Positions 36,230 through 49,900 of a stretch of DNA of 64,000 bases are shown here, piece after piece (the first letter of the stretch is position 1; every line of letters starts with the position of its first letter). The notes under the pieces are model-generated. The model ran no database searches and was not told the origin of the DNA. It saw only the letters and a program-made list of their open reading frames with translations. The position numbers were made by a program, and so were the translations under genes. Source of the stretch: Oxytricha trifallax (Eukaryota > Ciliophora > Spirotrichea > Sporadotrichida > Oxytrichidae); contig ARYC01000682.1 of the NCBI GenBank assembly GCA_000711775.1, forward strand, positions 1 through 64,000, given 5' to 3'.

Positions 36230-39200
36230 CATTCAGATTGAAGAGAGAAGTCTCCAGAGACCATATCTGTTTTAATAATTATTATAATAATTATTAATAT
36301 TATCTTTTTCAGTTGTTAATTTTTTATCTGAACAACTCTCTAGCTTGTTCAACAGTCTGAACCCAAGTGAATTAAAGAATAAACTAAAGAATAAGATGAT
36401 TCAGAATCCGAACAGATAATCCTCCTTCTCTTTCTTTAAATGAAAAGAATGAGCAAAGCTGAAGACTCAATGTTGACTTGTTAATGTAGAATTGATACGC
36501 ATACTTAACCCATTTCATTGGATTAAAAAAGGTTAAAATATTTGTAATTATTGGCAGTTTCAGTTAGTCAACCTAACTTGAGGCATGTTGACATTTTTCT
36601 GTGGTAAGAAATAAAAGAATTGTTTCAAAATAAATTCTAAAAAGGAAAATTCAGACAACTAAAACACTAATTGGATATTCGATATAAGAGGGCAATCAAT
36701 AAATAATCATGTCCATAGAAGCCGATATTTAAAATAATATATATAACTCAATACATTTTTAAATTATAAGGAATATATATCTTGTGAATTTTAATGTGAG
36801 AGTTTGAGTGCTTTGTTTATAGTATAAATATTACTATAAATATTTGATATCTTCGAAATATTTTTGAACAAAATTTGAAAGATATTTTCAATCTATAATT
36901 TTGTTTTTAATTGAAAAATAAATTATTCTACATAATATTTTCAGTTTCCATTGAATGTATTTAATTTCTTTAAGATACGTATTCAAAGTAAATATATAAA
37001 TTGTACAAAATATAATTAAGAGTAAATAAATTTATTATTTTATATCTAATCAATTATTTAATCTGTTCGCATGTAATATTTGTGACTGTGTTTGGCAAAC
37101 GATAATCTATAATTAAATACAATCAGATTATCTTAGGGATGATAAATTATGCGAAAAATTCAGTGATTTTACTATCTGAATAGTGATCCCTAATTAATAG
37201 TTTAATTTGCAGTATTTGTGATTTTTATCCACACACTTTTACTAAAAAATTATATTAAATCAATTGACATACATAATTGTATCTTCAGGGATCTTTTTAC
37301 CGTTTTCTTTATTATTAGTTGGAGTCCAGCTAGCAGTCACAGATGAGCATGATACAGATTTTCGTGCAAACAACAAACTTCTGAGGCAATTAGATATTTT
37401 CTGAAATTACCGAAGATAAGCTTGGTTAAAGAAGCTACGGAAATAAAATACCACAGTTTAATTTTTGGGATAACTACTGGTTATTATTTAGCGATTTATA
37501 CTGCAAAATGTTTTGCTTATGTTTTACCAAGAAGTGAAACTATTACTTAAATGATTTACATATTAGCATAGCACAAAAATTAATGAAATAAAGGGATAAA
37601 CTTATATCAATTATTTATGCAGGGTCGATATAATAAGTACATTATTTTCTCGATCCTTGAGACTTTACTAGAATATAAATCTTTTATGATTTATAAATTA
37701 AACATTAGTTTTAACATTTCCTTATTTTTTTTATATATATATGATTAAAAGGTTAGTAAATTGAGTTTTTTGGTGTGCGTTTAGATTGGTATACTCCTTG
37801 ATTTCACATATTTTCAAAGAAAAAACTTTATAAAAAATAACTTTGCTCTTAAAAATTGAATTTATTATCATGATTTTCCTCTATCTTCTCAATTGAGCTG
37901 AAAATATGGGATAATCAAGAGATCTCCTTATAAATATTATTATTTTGAAGAAGTTAAATTTTACTTATTTTCGATTCTTACTAAAAATTAATTAAATATC
38001 TTTTTTGTCAAAGTTCATTATTTCTTTTAATGATAGAAACATTGAATGATCCTTATTTTCATAATTTTGCTACTTTTCAAATTATCAGTACGTTTAAAAA
38101 TTTCGAGCGCTTTAATTCAAATGTAGTTGGCAAGTAAAGTAAATCTCTTATTTTTCTACATCTATTCAGATATTTCAAGCTATAATTCTCGTTCAATAAT
38201 TGCAAAATTGGCAAGTTATATTTAATTCAAGTTTTTATAATAGATTACATAATATGTAGCAATATAGATTAATTATATAATAAATATTTTAAGTCTAATT
38301 TATCATTAATCGATAACCTCTAAACTTCATTTTATTCAATTGAGAAAATCTAATTTTTATTTTGAACTAAATTGGATGTTGACTTAGAATTTCTCTTATG
38401 ATTAGTAAAAAGTAAGATTCTGAAAGATCAAATATATTTATCGTTAGATGTCCTCATAGGTTCCATAAGCTCATTAAAATCTCGGATTATTATCAATTAA
38501 ACTCTATTCCATCTATTTACTTACAAAAGAAATATCTGTTAATATCTCCATTTGGCTTCTCATAATTCTTTAATCATAATATAATATTTTGTAACAGTTT
38601 TAAGTGAATTTTAAATCAGAAGAAAAATAAAATAAAATAATTATAATTTGCTAGCTAGTCTTAATTTTAGTATCCTCTTTAATTTCTTAACATCAATTTA
38701 CCTAAATTGTTCGCAATCTCTCTCTTTCTTTAATTTTCAGTCCTTATTTCTGGAGAGCACAAATCAGTGAAATAAATTTTGAATAAAACTAGTCTTGATA
38801 TCATACTATTAATAGTAGACCTTGTATTACATGTCTTTCCTTCAAATAAATATTACAAATTCAAATAATCTTTATTTTAGTTAATAGGATTGAAACTATA
38901 AGTATTAACTATCCTAATTTTATTTTATTGCCCCAAAAGTTCTCTTTAATAAATTTTGAAGGAAAGAAATTATCTTCAATCTAAATTTATAGTTAATAAG
39001 GGTTTATCTTTGAAAATTAAAATATTGCCTAATTCCAATTTATAAAAATAAATTGGTGAAATATTATTTAAATAATATATTTAAGATTGGATCTTATTTT
39101 ATTATGTGTTTATTTAATAATCTATATCGGAAATTTATGCTTGTTTAATGGTATTCTATTACTCTTTTTGATTTATTAAACAATTTCTTTTTATTATTTA

Positions 39201-41022
39201 CTCCAATGCACTCAATAATCAAACTTATTTTAAAACTATTATTTTAATTAAAATAGAACAAATTATTATTATTTAGGGTATAATCACTATATCTTTGATT
39301 ATTATATTAAAATTTAAAGGATATCTTATTATAGTATATATAAAAGAAATAATAGGTAAGTTAATTTTAACTATATTGAAATAAGAATATCCTATTCATC
39401 CTTTTATCAAATAAAATCTAGCAATTAATTTATTATTTAAAGTTAGGAAGAAAGTAGGTGGAGTTAAACCTGCAAATTTTTACGATTCTTGATCAAATTA
39501 TGCATAAAGGTTTGTCTGATCATATGAACTACCTGGCTAAGAATTTGCTTTCAAGGTAATAAGAATCAAAATGAAAGTGGTGCTCAGCTTTCAAAACTGA
39601 AAGGACGAGAATCAATTGAATTAACAATAAGATATTATCACTTACACTGAGTAAGGATGCTTAAGCTTCCAATACGAAGGGACAGAGGCTTCACTCCCTG
39701 CAGTGGAGACCTGTAAGTATTTTAACTATTTATTTTAAGGAAGTTGATTCTCACGAGCTCTTTAGTTTCGGTTACATTCTGTAATAGGAGGAGATAAATT
39801 TGGAGTGAAAGGCCTTTTTTGTGTTTTTAGCCTTCAAAATTGGCTTGTCACTGATTGTAAAGTAGACTCATTTTGAAATTAGTCACAAACTCTGATATAT
39901 GCCACAATTAAATTGATGATTAACCTATTATTTTTTGAATAGTAATTTGTTAATATTAATCTGAGTCAACTCATTAGCTATCATTATTTATTAAATTAAG
40001 GGATCAATAATTATTAATAAATTTAGTTAAAAGGCATTTAATCATCATTTAAAAAGGATTGAGGCTTAATACCAATAAAACTGAAAGTCATCAATGGATA
40101 TAGATCAAATAAATTATGGCTATTCTATAATATTTTGTTAAAATTGTGATAAATTATATAAAACTATGTGACATTTAATGAAATTTGTTAATATAAATAT
40201 ATTTGTGGGATTATTACTTAAACCCTCGATTTTTTAATAAATTAAAGGAAAATCATTTTTTAAATTAATTTATCATAATTTTATAATCAGAAATATAGAC
40301 AGTAAAACAGAAGCAAGAGAAGAGTCTGAAAGATTTTCTAAAAATATTCAAAGATATGCAATTCAAAAGGTCAACTTATATAATATTGATCAAATAGAAA
40401 ACAATAAGGAATTTTAAAATAAATTAATAGAATAACTGCCTTTATATATATTATACTAAATTTAATTAGATTAATGTGAGAAAAATGAAATAAAAAAGGA
40501 TCATTTCGTAATTTCTATGAGAAATATATCATTTAGTTATTAATTAGTGATTATATATTCTAAATTTATTTACATTTTTTCTAAATCGTTTGTTGTTTAG
40601 CGCAGTGTGCCAGTAGATGTCGTATTAATTATATATTATCGGTAATTTTATTATGATAATTTCCTAAGTGTTTTAGGAGAAGATTAGGTAGCGCAATCAG
40701 AAAAGACTAAGTCTAAAAATATATGAGTATTTAAGAAGATAATTAGAGAAATTGTGAAATTAATGTGAAATAAGACTTAATAATCAGAAAAATGACAATT
40801 TTGGGAACTTACTTTATGTTTATTTTTAAAGAAACGTCTATATATTCGAAGAGGTTTTGATCATAGGTAATTTCTATATAATCCATTATAAATTTAATAT
40901 ATGATTTTATAATTGTATTTCGTTAAGTGATGAATTTGAATAATTTTTAATTTTCAAAATATATGATCTATAATTATGATCTTAATTTAGAAAGAGAATC
41001 ATTTTTCTATAATAAGATAAGA
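36230..41022. other. AT-rich germline DNA, start of the right duplicate from about 37.1 kb
   Basis: No supported gene. From 37,140 it follows the left copy (1,080 onward). A patch at 39,500-39,880 (ATGAACTACCTGGC, then GACGAGAATCAATTGAATT) corresponds to 3,230-3,600. The remnants at 4.3-5.3 kb of the left copy have no evident counterpart around 40.2-40.6 kb. Confidence 0.5.
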
Positions 41023-41412
41023 ATAATATTGTAAAAATAGAATTGAATCGGGGAAATTGATATTTAAAATTAGAAATTTAAAATTAAATAATTATAACTG
41101 CCATTAGCTAGAGATGCTTATAGATCAAATTTGGTTCTATGTACTTACAGTCATGTTTATGTGTCTATACCGCCAATGTTCTTAATGTGTACCGTGTCTA
41201 CTTTCTCAATGATCTCTTACTTGACCCATTTGACGTACTTGACCAACTTGACCTTGGTATTTCAAGAGTCAAATTCTGCAGATTTAGATCATTTATAATT
41301 TAATATTTAACTTTAATTTTATTTAACTTGACCCATTTGACCAACTTGACCCATTTGATTTTCAATTATTTTTGGTTAAATACTGTAAAAGTGTAATATG
41401 TAATTTAATATA

Positions 41413-42384
41413 TCAGTATTATTATTAAAACATTAAGAGTAGAAATGGCAGAGGTGCATCTCTGAAAATGATTTCCCAAGGATTGTTTGAGATTTGGATG
41501 ATAACTTAAAACAATATGGAACTGATGTTGATCAAGCTAACGGGTAATATTTTGATTTGCGGTTCAACTGCTTCAGGTTAATATCCAAATTCATTCTTAA
41601 CCACCAGTTACGACATCGCCCTTAATCTTATTTCTAACTTAGATAGTCTTGTTTACTGGGCTTACACTGCTTCATTCATTTTGGAGCTAACTTCAACTAA
41701 GAAGATAACTTTTTTTACACCAATTGCGTAACTTCTATTCATCACTTGTTGTGATAAGGGATATTCTTCCATTACGAATAACATTGTAATAGTCAAGCAA
41801 AAATGTTTAAATGGTTAATATGTATACACCAATAAAATCCCAGGAAGTTAAATCGGCATTTAATCAGGATTTGTTCTAACTGCTATGTCTACCATCCCAG
41901 CAGGTAAAGGTCGCTATAACTCATGCACCTCTGCCATTTGTACTCCTAATGTTTTAATAAAAATACTGATATAGTGAATTAGTGAATTAGAGTGAAATAA
42001 ATAAAAGAGATCAAAATTAAGAGATCTCTATATTAAATATACACTCAACTTAAGGTAATTATAATCTTTGTTGTTATGGTAACTATATACCTATATGTGA
42101 TTAGTTAGTTTGGTTTAAGTATATGTAAAGTCTACAGATTAGGTTGAGTTTCCTAAGTCCGCCCTCTTTAACTGCTAGCCTTAATTTTTTATTTATTTTT
42201 TTGGGTCAAAGACATTCTCGTTGTATCCGGTCTTATAGTAGTGGTAGAAACCAGTATACTTAATGGTGAAACCTCTCTCTTGCTCATCAGCTCTGGTATC
42301 AGTGAATCTAGTGTTTCCAGGCAGCCAAGGTTGAAGACGTGGCTCTTCGGCACTATCGCTAACTTTGCGGCAAGTGTATGTCAA
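41413..42384 (-). CDS. Long minus-strand ORF with a coding-like N-terminal part
   Basis: ATG 42,384 to TGA 41,413-41,415, 323 residues uninterrupted under the ciliate code. The first 63 residues look genuine: EEPRLQPWLPGNTRFTDTR, DEQERGFTIKYTGFYHYYK, TGYNENVFDPKK. Then a Gln/Asn-rich AT-rich stretch, then MAEVHELQRPLPAGMVDI from 41,940 on, opposite the plus ORF. DPKK is followed by TAA, which would be the true stop in a standard code but is Gln here. Upstream, in another frame, GKWRSTTYSSKNADLKEMK (about 42,470-42,410) may be a preceding coding segment of the same protein. No family recognised. Confidence 0.35.
41468..41977 (+). CDS. ORF inside the inner hairpin, plus strand, unidentified
   Basis: ATG 41,468 to TGA 41,975-41,977, 169 residues, no TGA inside. 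The stretch GNILICGSTASGQYPNSF and YDIALNLISNLDSLVYWAY loosely resembles the beta-propeller-like repeats of ciliate surface proteins (hydrophobic strand, G, then D..L.LI..N..L.W). A Cys-containing tail CCDKGYSSITNNIVIVKQKC and PGSQIGIQSGFVLTAMSTIP follows. The opposite strand is open over the same bases, so strand and reality are uncertain. Confidence 0.3.
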
Positions 42385-42761
42385 GTTTCTTCGAGGGGAC
42401 CGTGTCCCTAGCCTTCATTTCCTTCAAATCTGCATTTTTGCTGCTGTAGGTGGTTGATCTCCATTTACCATAATAACAAAGATTACAAAAATACTGATAT
42501 ATTAAATTACATATTACACTTTTACAGTATTTTACCAAAAATAATTGAAAATCAAATGGGTCAAGTAAGAGATCATTGAGAAAGTAGACACGGTACACAT
42601 TAAGAACATTGCCAGTATAGACTCATAAACATAACGGTAAGTGCATAGAACCAAATTTGATCTATAAACACCTCTAGCTAATGGCAGTTATAGTTATTTA
42701 AATCTAAATTTCTAATTTTAATTATCAATTTCCTCGATTCAATTCTATTTTAACAGTATTA

Positions 42762-45700
42762 AAACTCTGGAAAATTTTATTTATCAAAGATTATCTTAAT
42801 AAGAAAAAATTAAACAATATTGTTATTATATGATTGTATTCTAAATATATTTTTTAAACTTAGTTTCAAGAGATAGAAAGTAAATACTAAGTGTATAAAA
42901 TGATATCATGCTATCAATCATGCAAATATAATAGGACTAGGAAATCACATCAGTCTTCAAATACCCTCATTCTCAAGTTTATAAACTAGAAAGAGTCTTT
43001 CAACACAGTTTAAAAAGTAGCATGGATAATACTTATAAGATATATTATTTAAGTAATCATTTTCTTATTGATGATAGCAAAACCACTAAGAAATCTAAAA
43101 TTTTAAGTGTCCTCAAAGATAATATAAAGCTTTAGCGAAAAGTAGAGCATTATCAGTTCCAAAAGAAATTGATGATATCATAACTCTACAAGGATTTTAG
43201 TTGATGCTTGAACATCTTTTACTTATTGGTGGCTTTATTATTTAATGCTCATCTTTTATGATTCCTTTAGTTTGCCTTATCTAAATAATTATTAAAGATC
43301 TTCAATTAAGAGTTTAATTTATGTTCGACAAACCATGGCTTCATAATACTTATTTGAAAGTGCTTTAAAAATGAGACAGTAATTTTTATTGATAGAATGA
43401 ATTTATCTTATCGACCAGTTCACAATGCTCAAGATAATGTTGGGAGTTAGATCAAAATCAAATTAATATATTGCTTAATAATTTTATTAAATGGCAAAAT
43501 TCTGTTAAAATATTGAAAAATCTTATTAGAATTGATTTATAGGATATGTAATTGATAATTGGCTTAATTTGCATAACTAAAAAATTTTAATTTATTAATT
43601 TCCCACAAATTAATTTCTGCAATATTAGCAAATATATTACTAATATATAAAATTTATTGAATCATAGGATGGAATTAGTTTATGATTTGAATGAAATTAA
43701 TAAAAACTTAGAAAATTTAATAAAGGATGCAAAATCTGAATGAGAGTAATCCAATTAAAAACGAGAAAAATTGTAATAGCTCTTGCATCACAAGATTATT
43801 TTTATTTAATGTTATCAAATTTAATAAGAGAATTTTTTAGTTTACAATACAATTAATATGAGATTGAGATATAAAGAAAGTGAAAAGTTAAAATGGAACG
43901 CAATCAATAATGAGTATATAAGAAAGATCATTGGCTCATAAAGGACAATAAATAAAGCATATATATTGTGATTATGCAGCTTATTATAGGAATACCAGTA
44001 TCCAAACATATAAAGTTGAATTAATATAGTGAATATGTAATTTATATATTAAAGAATGAATAATCCATTTATTGCAGCTTAAAAATTCTAAGTATTACCT
44101 TGATTATAAAGCATTTATTTGTTAACATTAGATATCGCGTTTCATAAATTATTTAGCCTGATATAAAAAGAGAGCTCAAAAAGTTAATTAACAAGATTTT
44201 TTAATTTAAATAATTTTACTCAATAGGAATATATATAAGAGATTGCTGGGATATTTTAACAAAAAATGAAGAGTTTTCAGATATAATACAATTTTTTTAA
44301 AACAAATTTAGTTTCATATACTTTATATTTGTCATATATTTGATTGGAAATTCTAATAAATAAATAATTGTAGAATTATTTAGATTATCTTCTTTAGGCA
44401 GATTAAAAATCTATATTTACAGTAAAATTTGCACAGTAATTTTTCCATATATTTTTAATCACCAATCTTTTGATTTAATTGGATATATTCTTAAGAAATT
44501 TAGAAATATTATGGATATAACTAGTCTCTGTAAAATTTAAACTCAAATTGGGAATTATAATAATGAAATCATTTTCTCAGGACTGAACTTGCCAGAGTAA
44601 AGCAAAATGATATCGAAATACACTCATAGAAATCTTAACCATGTTTATTAGCTACTCAAATTATCCAAATATTTTAAGAAATATTTCATAATTAAAAGCA
44701 GATATTCAACTTTTAGATTCCTTATTGCTATTATATTTATATCCTTAATAATGAAAATATTCCAATTATTCAATTTCAAGAATTAAATTATTGTGAATAT
44801 AAGGGAGACTTCTAATAAAACTTAAATAGCAATTATAGATTCCACTTCTTTTAAAATTTTTATTAGCCGAACCAAAATTGTAACTATAAGTGTTTTCGTT
44901 CAACTATTTCAAACAACACTATTTGCTTGGTGTGAATAACTGCATGAAATACTTTTCATGAATTTGCTTTATTTTGAATTGCTTAAAAATAAATGTTACC
45001 ATATGATAGGGATGTGCTAATTTTTTAGGCATTTTTATTATGTAAGATCAATAAATTGATTTACAAAAATAATGAAATTTAAATCATGGATTTTAATGAT
45101 TTGATAGAAATTATTATAAAACCTAGATCTTAATTTTTGCAATTTTCTAGAAATGCTTTTTGAAATAAATTAAAGTTAGATTAATAATTCACATAAAAGA
45201 ATTAATTTTTAAGTGATTTGAATCAATAAGAATATTAAACTAAAGAAGTTGATATATATATATATATAATGATGCTTTAGATCAAGGAAAAAGGGAATCC
45301 CCATTTATTATAAAACATATGATGGGAGATAAAATAAATCAAATAAAAATTTTGCTTTAAACCCCATTAATGATATTGAGACCGATAACTTGCTCTTCTT
45401 AAATATCATTAACTTTTTTTGCCTTAAATTGAGCAGATAGAAATCAAGCTGATGAAAGGTATTTTTCACATTGGAATCGATCTTTAGCGAGTATAATAAC
45501 ATTCTCTTCGGGATTCTACAAATTTCATTTGCATCCAGACGAATTGAAGGTTATTGAGTCTCGGGAATCCCACTAACAAGAGACACAGTGTCTGAATACC
45601 TCAAAGCTCAAAGTGCAAGATGTAAATAGAAAATACCAGAGATAGAAGTTTTGAGATTGGCAAGTGATATAGATTTTATTAAATATTTGGTTAAAACTTG

Positions 45701-46431
45701 ATTAATTCATCTTTCTTAGAATTGTTTTATATATAAAATTTTGGGGATTCAGATTGAGCAATTTAATTATCTTAATATTTTTCCATTTCATCTGCTCTAC
45801 TCCAATTGACACTAATTCAAATTTGTTGCTTTTAAATATTAATTTTATTTTTTTATATATCTAATATTGTATCTTTATAATTGCTCTCTTTAATAACTAT
45901 TCATTATCATCATGTTGCTAATAATTAACTAAATACAGTTATATAATTTTTAGAATTCCGATTTATAGAGAGTATCATAAATGCTAAATTTGTTTTTGAT
46001 TTTCCTAAGATTGCTTTTGGTTATTGCTGAAATGACTAATTAAGTCTTTAGCTTCTCATATAGACGAGAAAACTGATTTTATTTGTCTTAAATATTTATT
46101 TTATATCTTTAATTGGCCGCTAGACTTATCGATAGTTTCTTATGTGACTTTTTTGCTCTGATTAATTCTCTTACTAATATCTAAGCTAATATTAAACAGT
46201 TAAAGTAGCTACAATAATTAAATGCAATTTTTCTTCCATCTCTTAGCTTAACTTCTCCAGGCTGATATAAGAATTGCATGAAAAAATAAGCATAAAAACA
46301 CAAATATAGAGAAGTTTTCTCATTTTAGTAATGATTGGGAGAGGACCATAACATTCATAATCAAATTTCCGTTTCTGCTCTTGTAAACATTTAATTATTA
46401 ACCAAGTTGGAGTTTTATTTAGGTATTAAAA
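42762..46431. other. AT-rich germline DNA, right duplicate, no gene recognised
   Basis: It follows the left copy from about 5,745 to 9,240 with many small differences. No supported coding frame. A short AT-dinucleotide run occurs at about 45,254-45,270. Confidence 0.5.
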
Positions 46432-46971
46432 AAATACATTCAAAAAGGGGAAAATGCAAAATAAAAATACAAAACTAATCCATTAAATATATAACAGCCA
46501 CTAATTAGAAAAGTAATCAGACCAAATTATATCCCTATTTATTTAACTGCCTTATTTTTAAAATATCGTTATTAAGGATACCTATTAACTTAAACTGTAA
46601 TTAATTAAACATGGTGTCATTAAATACAATTATTTTTAATCATTTCTCCATTTCAATTATTTTCTAGCGCAGTGTTCTAAGTTGTTGCAGTAGCCATCGC
46701 TAAAAGATATCTTCACTCTATCTTCAGGGTATCTTCAGGGTGTCTTCTTCAGTATTAATAACAAAAACCCATATTCCTCTCTAATTTATTGTAAATCAAG
46801 TTGATCTTTCACTCGAACATTATAATTAAAGCGAAGAATGGGATACCAAGACCCCACAAAAATATAGAGGGAATTGCTACTATCATGCTGTAAGCGAAGT
46901 GTTACTATACCCAACAAAGCGCTTTCATGTCATTCATGACTCTATTCTCCCCATCTATTTCTTTGCACTTG
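46432..46971. repeat. Left arm of 540-bp inverted repeat flanking the surface-protein gene
   Basis: It starts AATACATTCAAAAAGGGG and ends at TTTGCACTTGA. It is repeated inverted at 52,198-52,739 with almost no difference over its whole length. Read on the minus strand, its inner part encodes CKEIDGENRVMNDMKALC, then YSMIVAIPSIFLWGLGIPFF, a second copy of a membrane motif found in the enclosed gene. Near-identity contrasts with the strong divergence of the surrounding duplicate, so the repeat is young or kept alike by gene conversion. Confidence 0.9.
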
Positions 46972-49900
46972 AGTCTTATATCCCCACAACCTTGCCATTT
47001 GAAATGTAAATTTACCACAATATACAGTTTAAGCAGCGGGCTTGTTAAAGACATTTACTCCAAACTGTTCAATTTGTTATTAATAAACGGTTGCTTGATT
47101 GAGTTCATAGCTATGCACAAAATCAAAAATATTAAGATTTTTAGTGCCTATAATTAAAGTAAAAAATGAGAAAGTTTAATTTTACTTGAACAATTTTTCC
47201 TTATTCACCAAGAAACACTGCAATAAAAATTATGAAGATTTTTCTATACATGATTATAATCTCCCAATAGTAAGAGTGCTCTTTATACCCATTATACAAG
47301 AAACCTAGTTGTTATTTGACAGATAATATGTTCAGCTGATGCCTTTTATTAATGATTTTCACCAAAGCAAATGTTGGAATTCCCAAACCTGTAATAAAGA
47401 CAATTATAAGACATTTCTAAGATTTACTCCAAACAAATATAGATGGTAAGGCTACAAGTAATGAAAAGTAATAATGATGACTGGTGTAACAAACTATTTC
47501 TGGGTCTTCATATAGTCTCTCAGTGCCATCAATATCCTGACAACTATTAAATTTCTTTAACTACATGATAAATCTTACTTGAATTAGTTAAACATCTAAG
47601 GTTATTATTGTTGGATGTACCATAAACATCAAAACTATTATCGATGAAACAATTTTACCATTTAAACCTATATAAATGAGATTAGAACATAAAATGTAAT
47701 AAATTTACTTGTTTCTTCATCATTAATGTCATTAAAAGCATCTTCAACTTGAACTGCCCCGTTATTCTTTGATGTTTTATTTGTTTCTTAATAAATTCAA
47801 TGGGTCTGAGTTAAGAATATTTACTTGATTTCTAGCTCTCTCAGTATAGTCATGGTCATGTTGTTAAAATTAAGTTTAAAAGTCATCCATAAAATTTTCA
47901 AATCCAATTTGTTCCTCTTGAGTTAGCTCTATCTTTGAGTCTTATCTCAAGTAAGAGAAGCCTTTCACTGTTTTTACATTTAAATGATTAATAGTACTAT
48001 TTAAATTGCTTGAATTAAGATCACTAAGTGGATCTAAACTATGAATTTGAACTTGCTTATTTTTATTACTCTTTGATTTTCTAGACAATTTTTGAATTAA
48101 ATTTATAAGCTTCCATGAAATGTTGCAGATAATCAGAATTAAAAAGGGGATTACTGCCAATATTAAGGTTTTCCAAAGAATAGATCTATCACTTGAAGTA
48201 TCCAAATTGTTCTTCCTCATGTCTATAAAGCAATCAACCGATATGAATTAGGTTGAAACTTCTGAAACAGGTTAAGTAGAATTGAAAAAGGATTAAAGCT
48301 AGTCAGGCCATTGCAAATTGAAAGAGAAAGTAAGAACCAATAGCTAAAAATGATTCATCAGGATTCGGAAGTAAACAGATACGTAATTTTTCTTTTGTGC
48401 TGCCCCTTGTAAAGTTGATCGAATTAGAAGAACAAGTACGAAAATTATGACAATTACTAAACCAATTAATCTCATGATGTTCAGATACTACTCTGGGCAC
48501 TTTGAGCATTCATAAGCAGATCCAGTTCTAGAATAGCCTACTTGGCAGTCCACACATAAAGCATCTTAAAACCCCTCATAGCATGCTCCTAGTCTATTAT
48601 TTTACAATCCATTTCGACCTCTATAAGAATTTTAATAATACTAAAAACTTACAAACAAGCGATATCGTTTCTCCATTTGATAAAGTTGTCAGATTACAAG
48701 CTGCTTCTCCAATATCCAGACTTTGGATAAATATCAGCGCCACCATCACAATAAGATTTAGTTTTATCGCAATCTTTGCATGCTGTAATTTTATTGGGGT
48801 TATCCAAAAGATAAACATCTCCAGCTTTGCATGATACACATTTACCAGAGCTTTGATACTCCTCACCTTATTAACACTCCCTCAATTAGACTGTTATATT
48901 AAAGTCATTCAGAAAGGTTGAATTGTCATATAGATTTTAAATAGCTGGATAAGTTTATGGGATACCGTCTGTTGAAAATTACACATCTAGAAAATACATT
49001 TAAATTTATAATATATCTTACAAGAAGTTGAATTAGGTAGTCCAACTATAGTTAAATCTTTTATCTCTGAAATGCCATTTTTCAATGAGAATTGACTCTC
49101 AGAGCTTACAGAACTCTAAAAATATTTAGCCTGCTCAAGCTCCGTGTAGTTTAACGAACTTCTAACTCTCACATAAACTTTGCTCTAAGAATCGGAGTAT
49201 ACTACCTAGCCATATTTATCAACAATAGCGAAATAGAGAGGCTTGGAAGAGCCACCACTTTAGACATTAGAGAGTTAACTGTGATAGTTCGAATTGTAAT
49301 TTGTTTGGTTTAGAAGCTAATTTTACAATAATTAGGAATTAGTTGAATTTTAAAGCATTCTTCTTTCATCTTTAGGTTTTAGCATTCTATTCTGAGTATC
49401 ATCAGAGAGATCAACTTTTAATGAAGAATATTATTCTTAGGTAAGCTAAGTCAGGTAAAAAGCGAAGCCTGCTATATTATTTCCATAAACTCTAGCCGTA
49501 TTACCTTTATAATTTAAATTGGTAGCCATGATTGGCTCAAGGTAATTATAACCGATCGCTCCTCCACAGTAATTTGAAGTGTTGTTCGTAAAAGTGGCCT
49601 TTTCTATAGTAAGAGAACACAAGTTAACTGGCAAATTAGTATCAGGATCAACATAGTAACTTCTCGTACCAGGCATGCAATAAAAATTGATTGCTCCTCC
49701 AAGGCCTTCTTCATAATCAGTTGCCTAATTATTCACAAAAGTACTATTTTGACCTATAAATGCTCCCTGTACGTTGTCGAAATATATAGCACCTCCTTGC
49801 TCAGAACCGCAATTTTCAAAGTTAGTATTAAGAATATATATCTTGTAGATTTCTTCGTTTGAATTTAGTCTAATTGAGTCAAATTCTTTGAGAGAGTAGT

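Larger units (their letters stand above)
41023..42761. mobile_element. Nested inverted-repeat element of 1.74 kb
   Basis: Outer arms: 41,023-41,420 and 42,480-42,761, complementary from AAAATAGAATTGAATCG inward through GAGAAAGTAGACACGGTAC to AATTTAATATATCAGTATT. The left arm holds an extra block of about 120 bp (about 41,228-41,350) with several CTTGACC units. An inner hairpin (41,411-41,974) starts and ends with the same TATCAGTATT motif, followed by TTAAAACATTAAGAG and AATGGCAGAGGTGCAT and their complements. ORFs occur on both strands inside. The left duplicate lacks the whole structure, so it is an insertion. Confidence 0.7.

Noticed and set aside
45308-45502. Short minus-strand open frames of 60-80 codons in AT-rich stretches (here and at 1,166, 1,744, 5,880, 36,004, 58,226).
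   Set aside because: Low-complexity composition rich in Ile, Leu, Phe, Lys and Asn, no motif, and no clear peptide conservation with the other duplicate; not reported as genes.
46927-47157. Plus-strand open frame opposite the end of the surface-protein gene; similar ones at 48,583-48,834 and, on the minus strand, 48,621-48,866.
   Set aside because: They are shadows of the confidently read minus-strand gene or of its introns in other frames.
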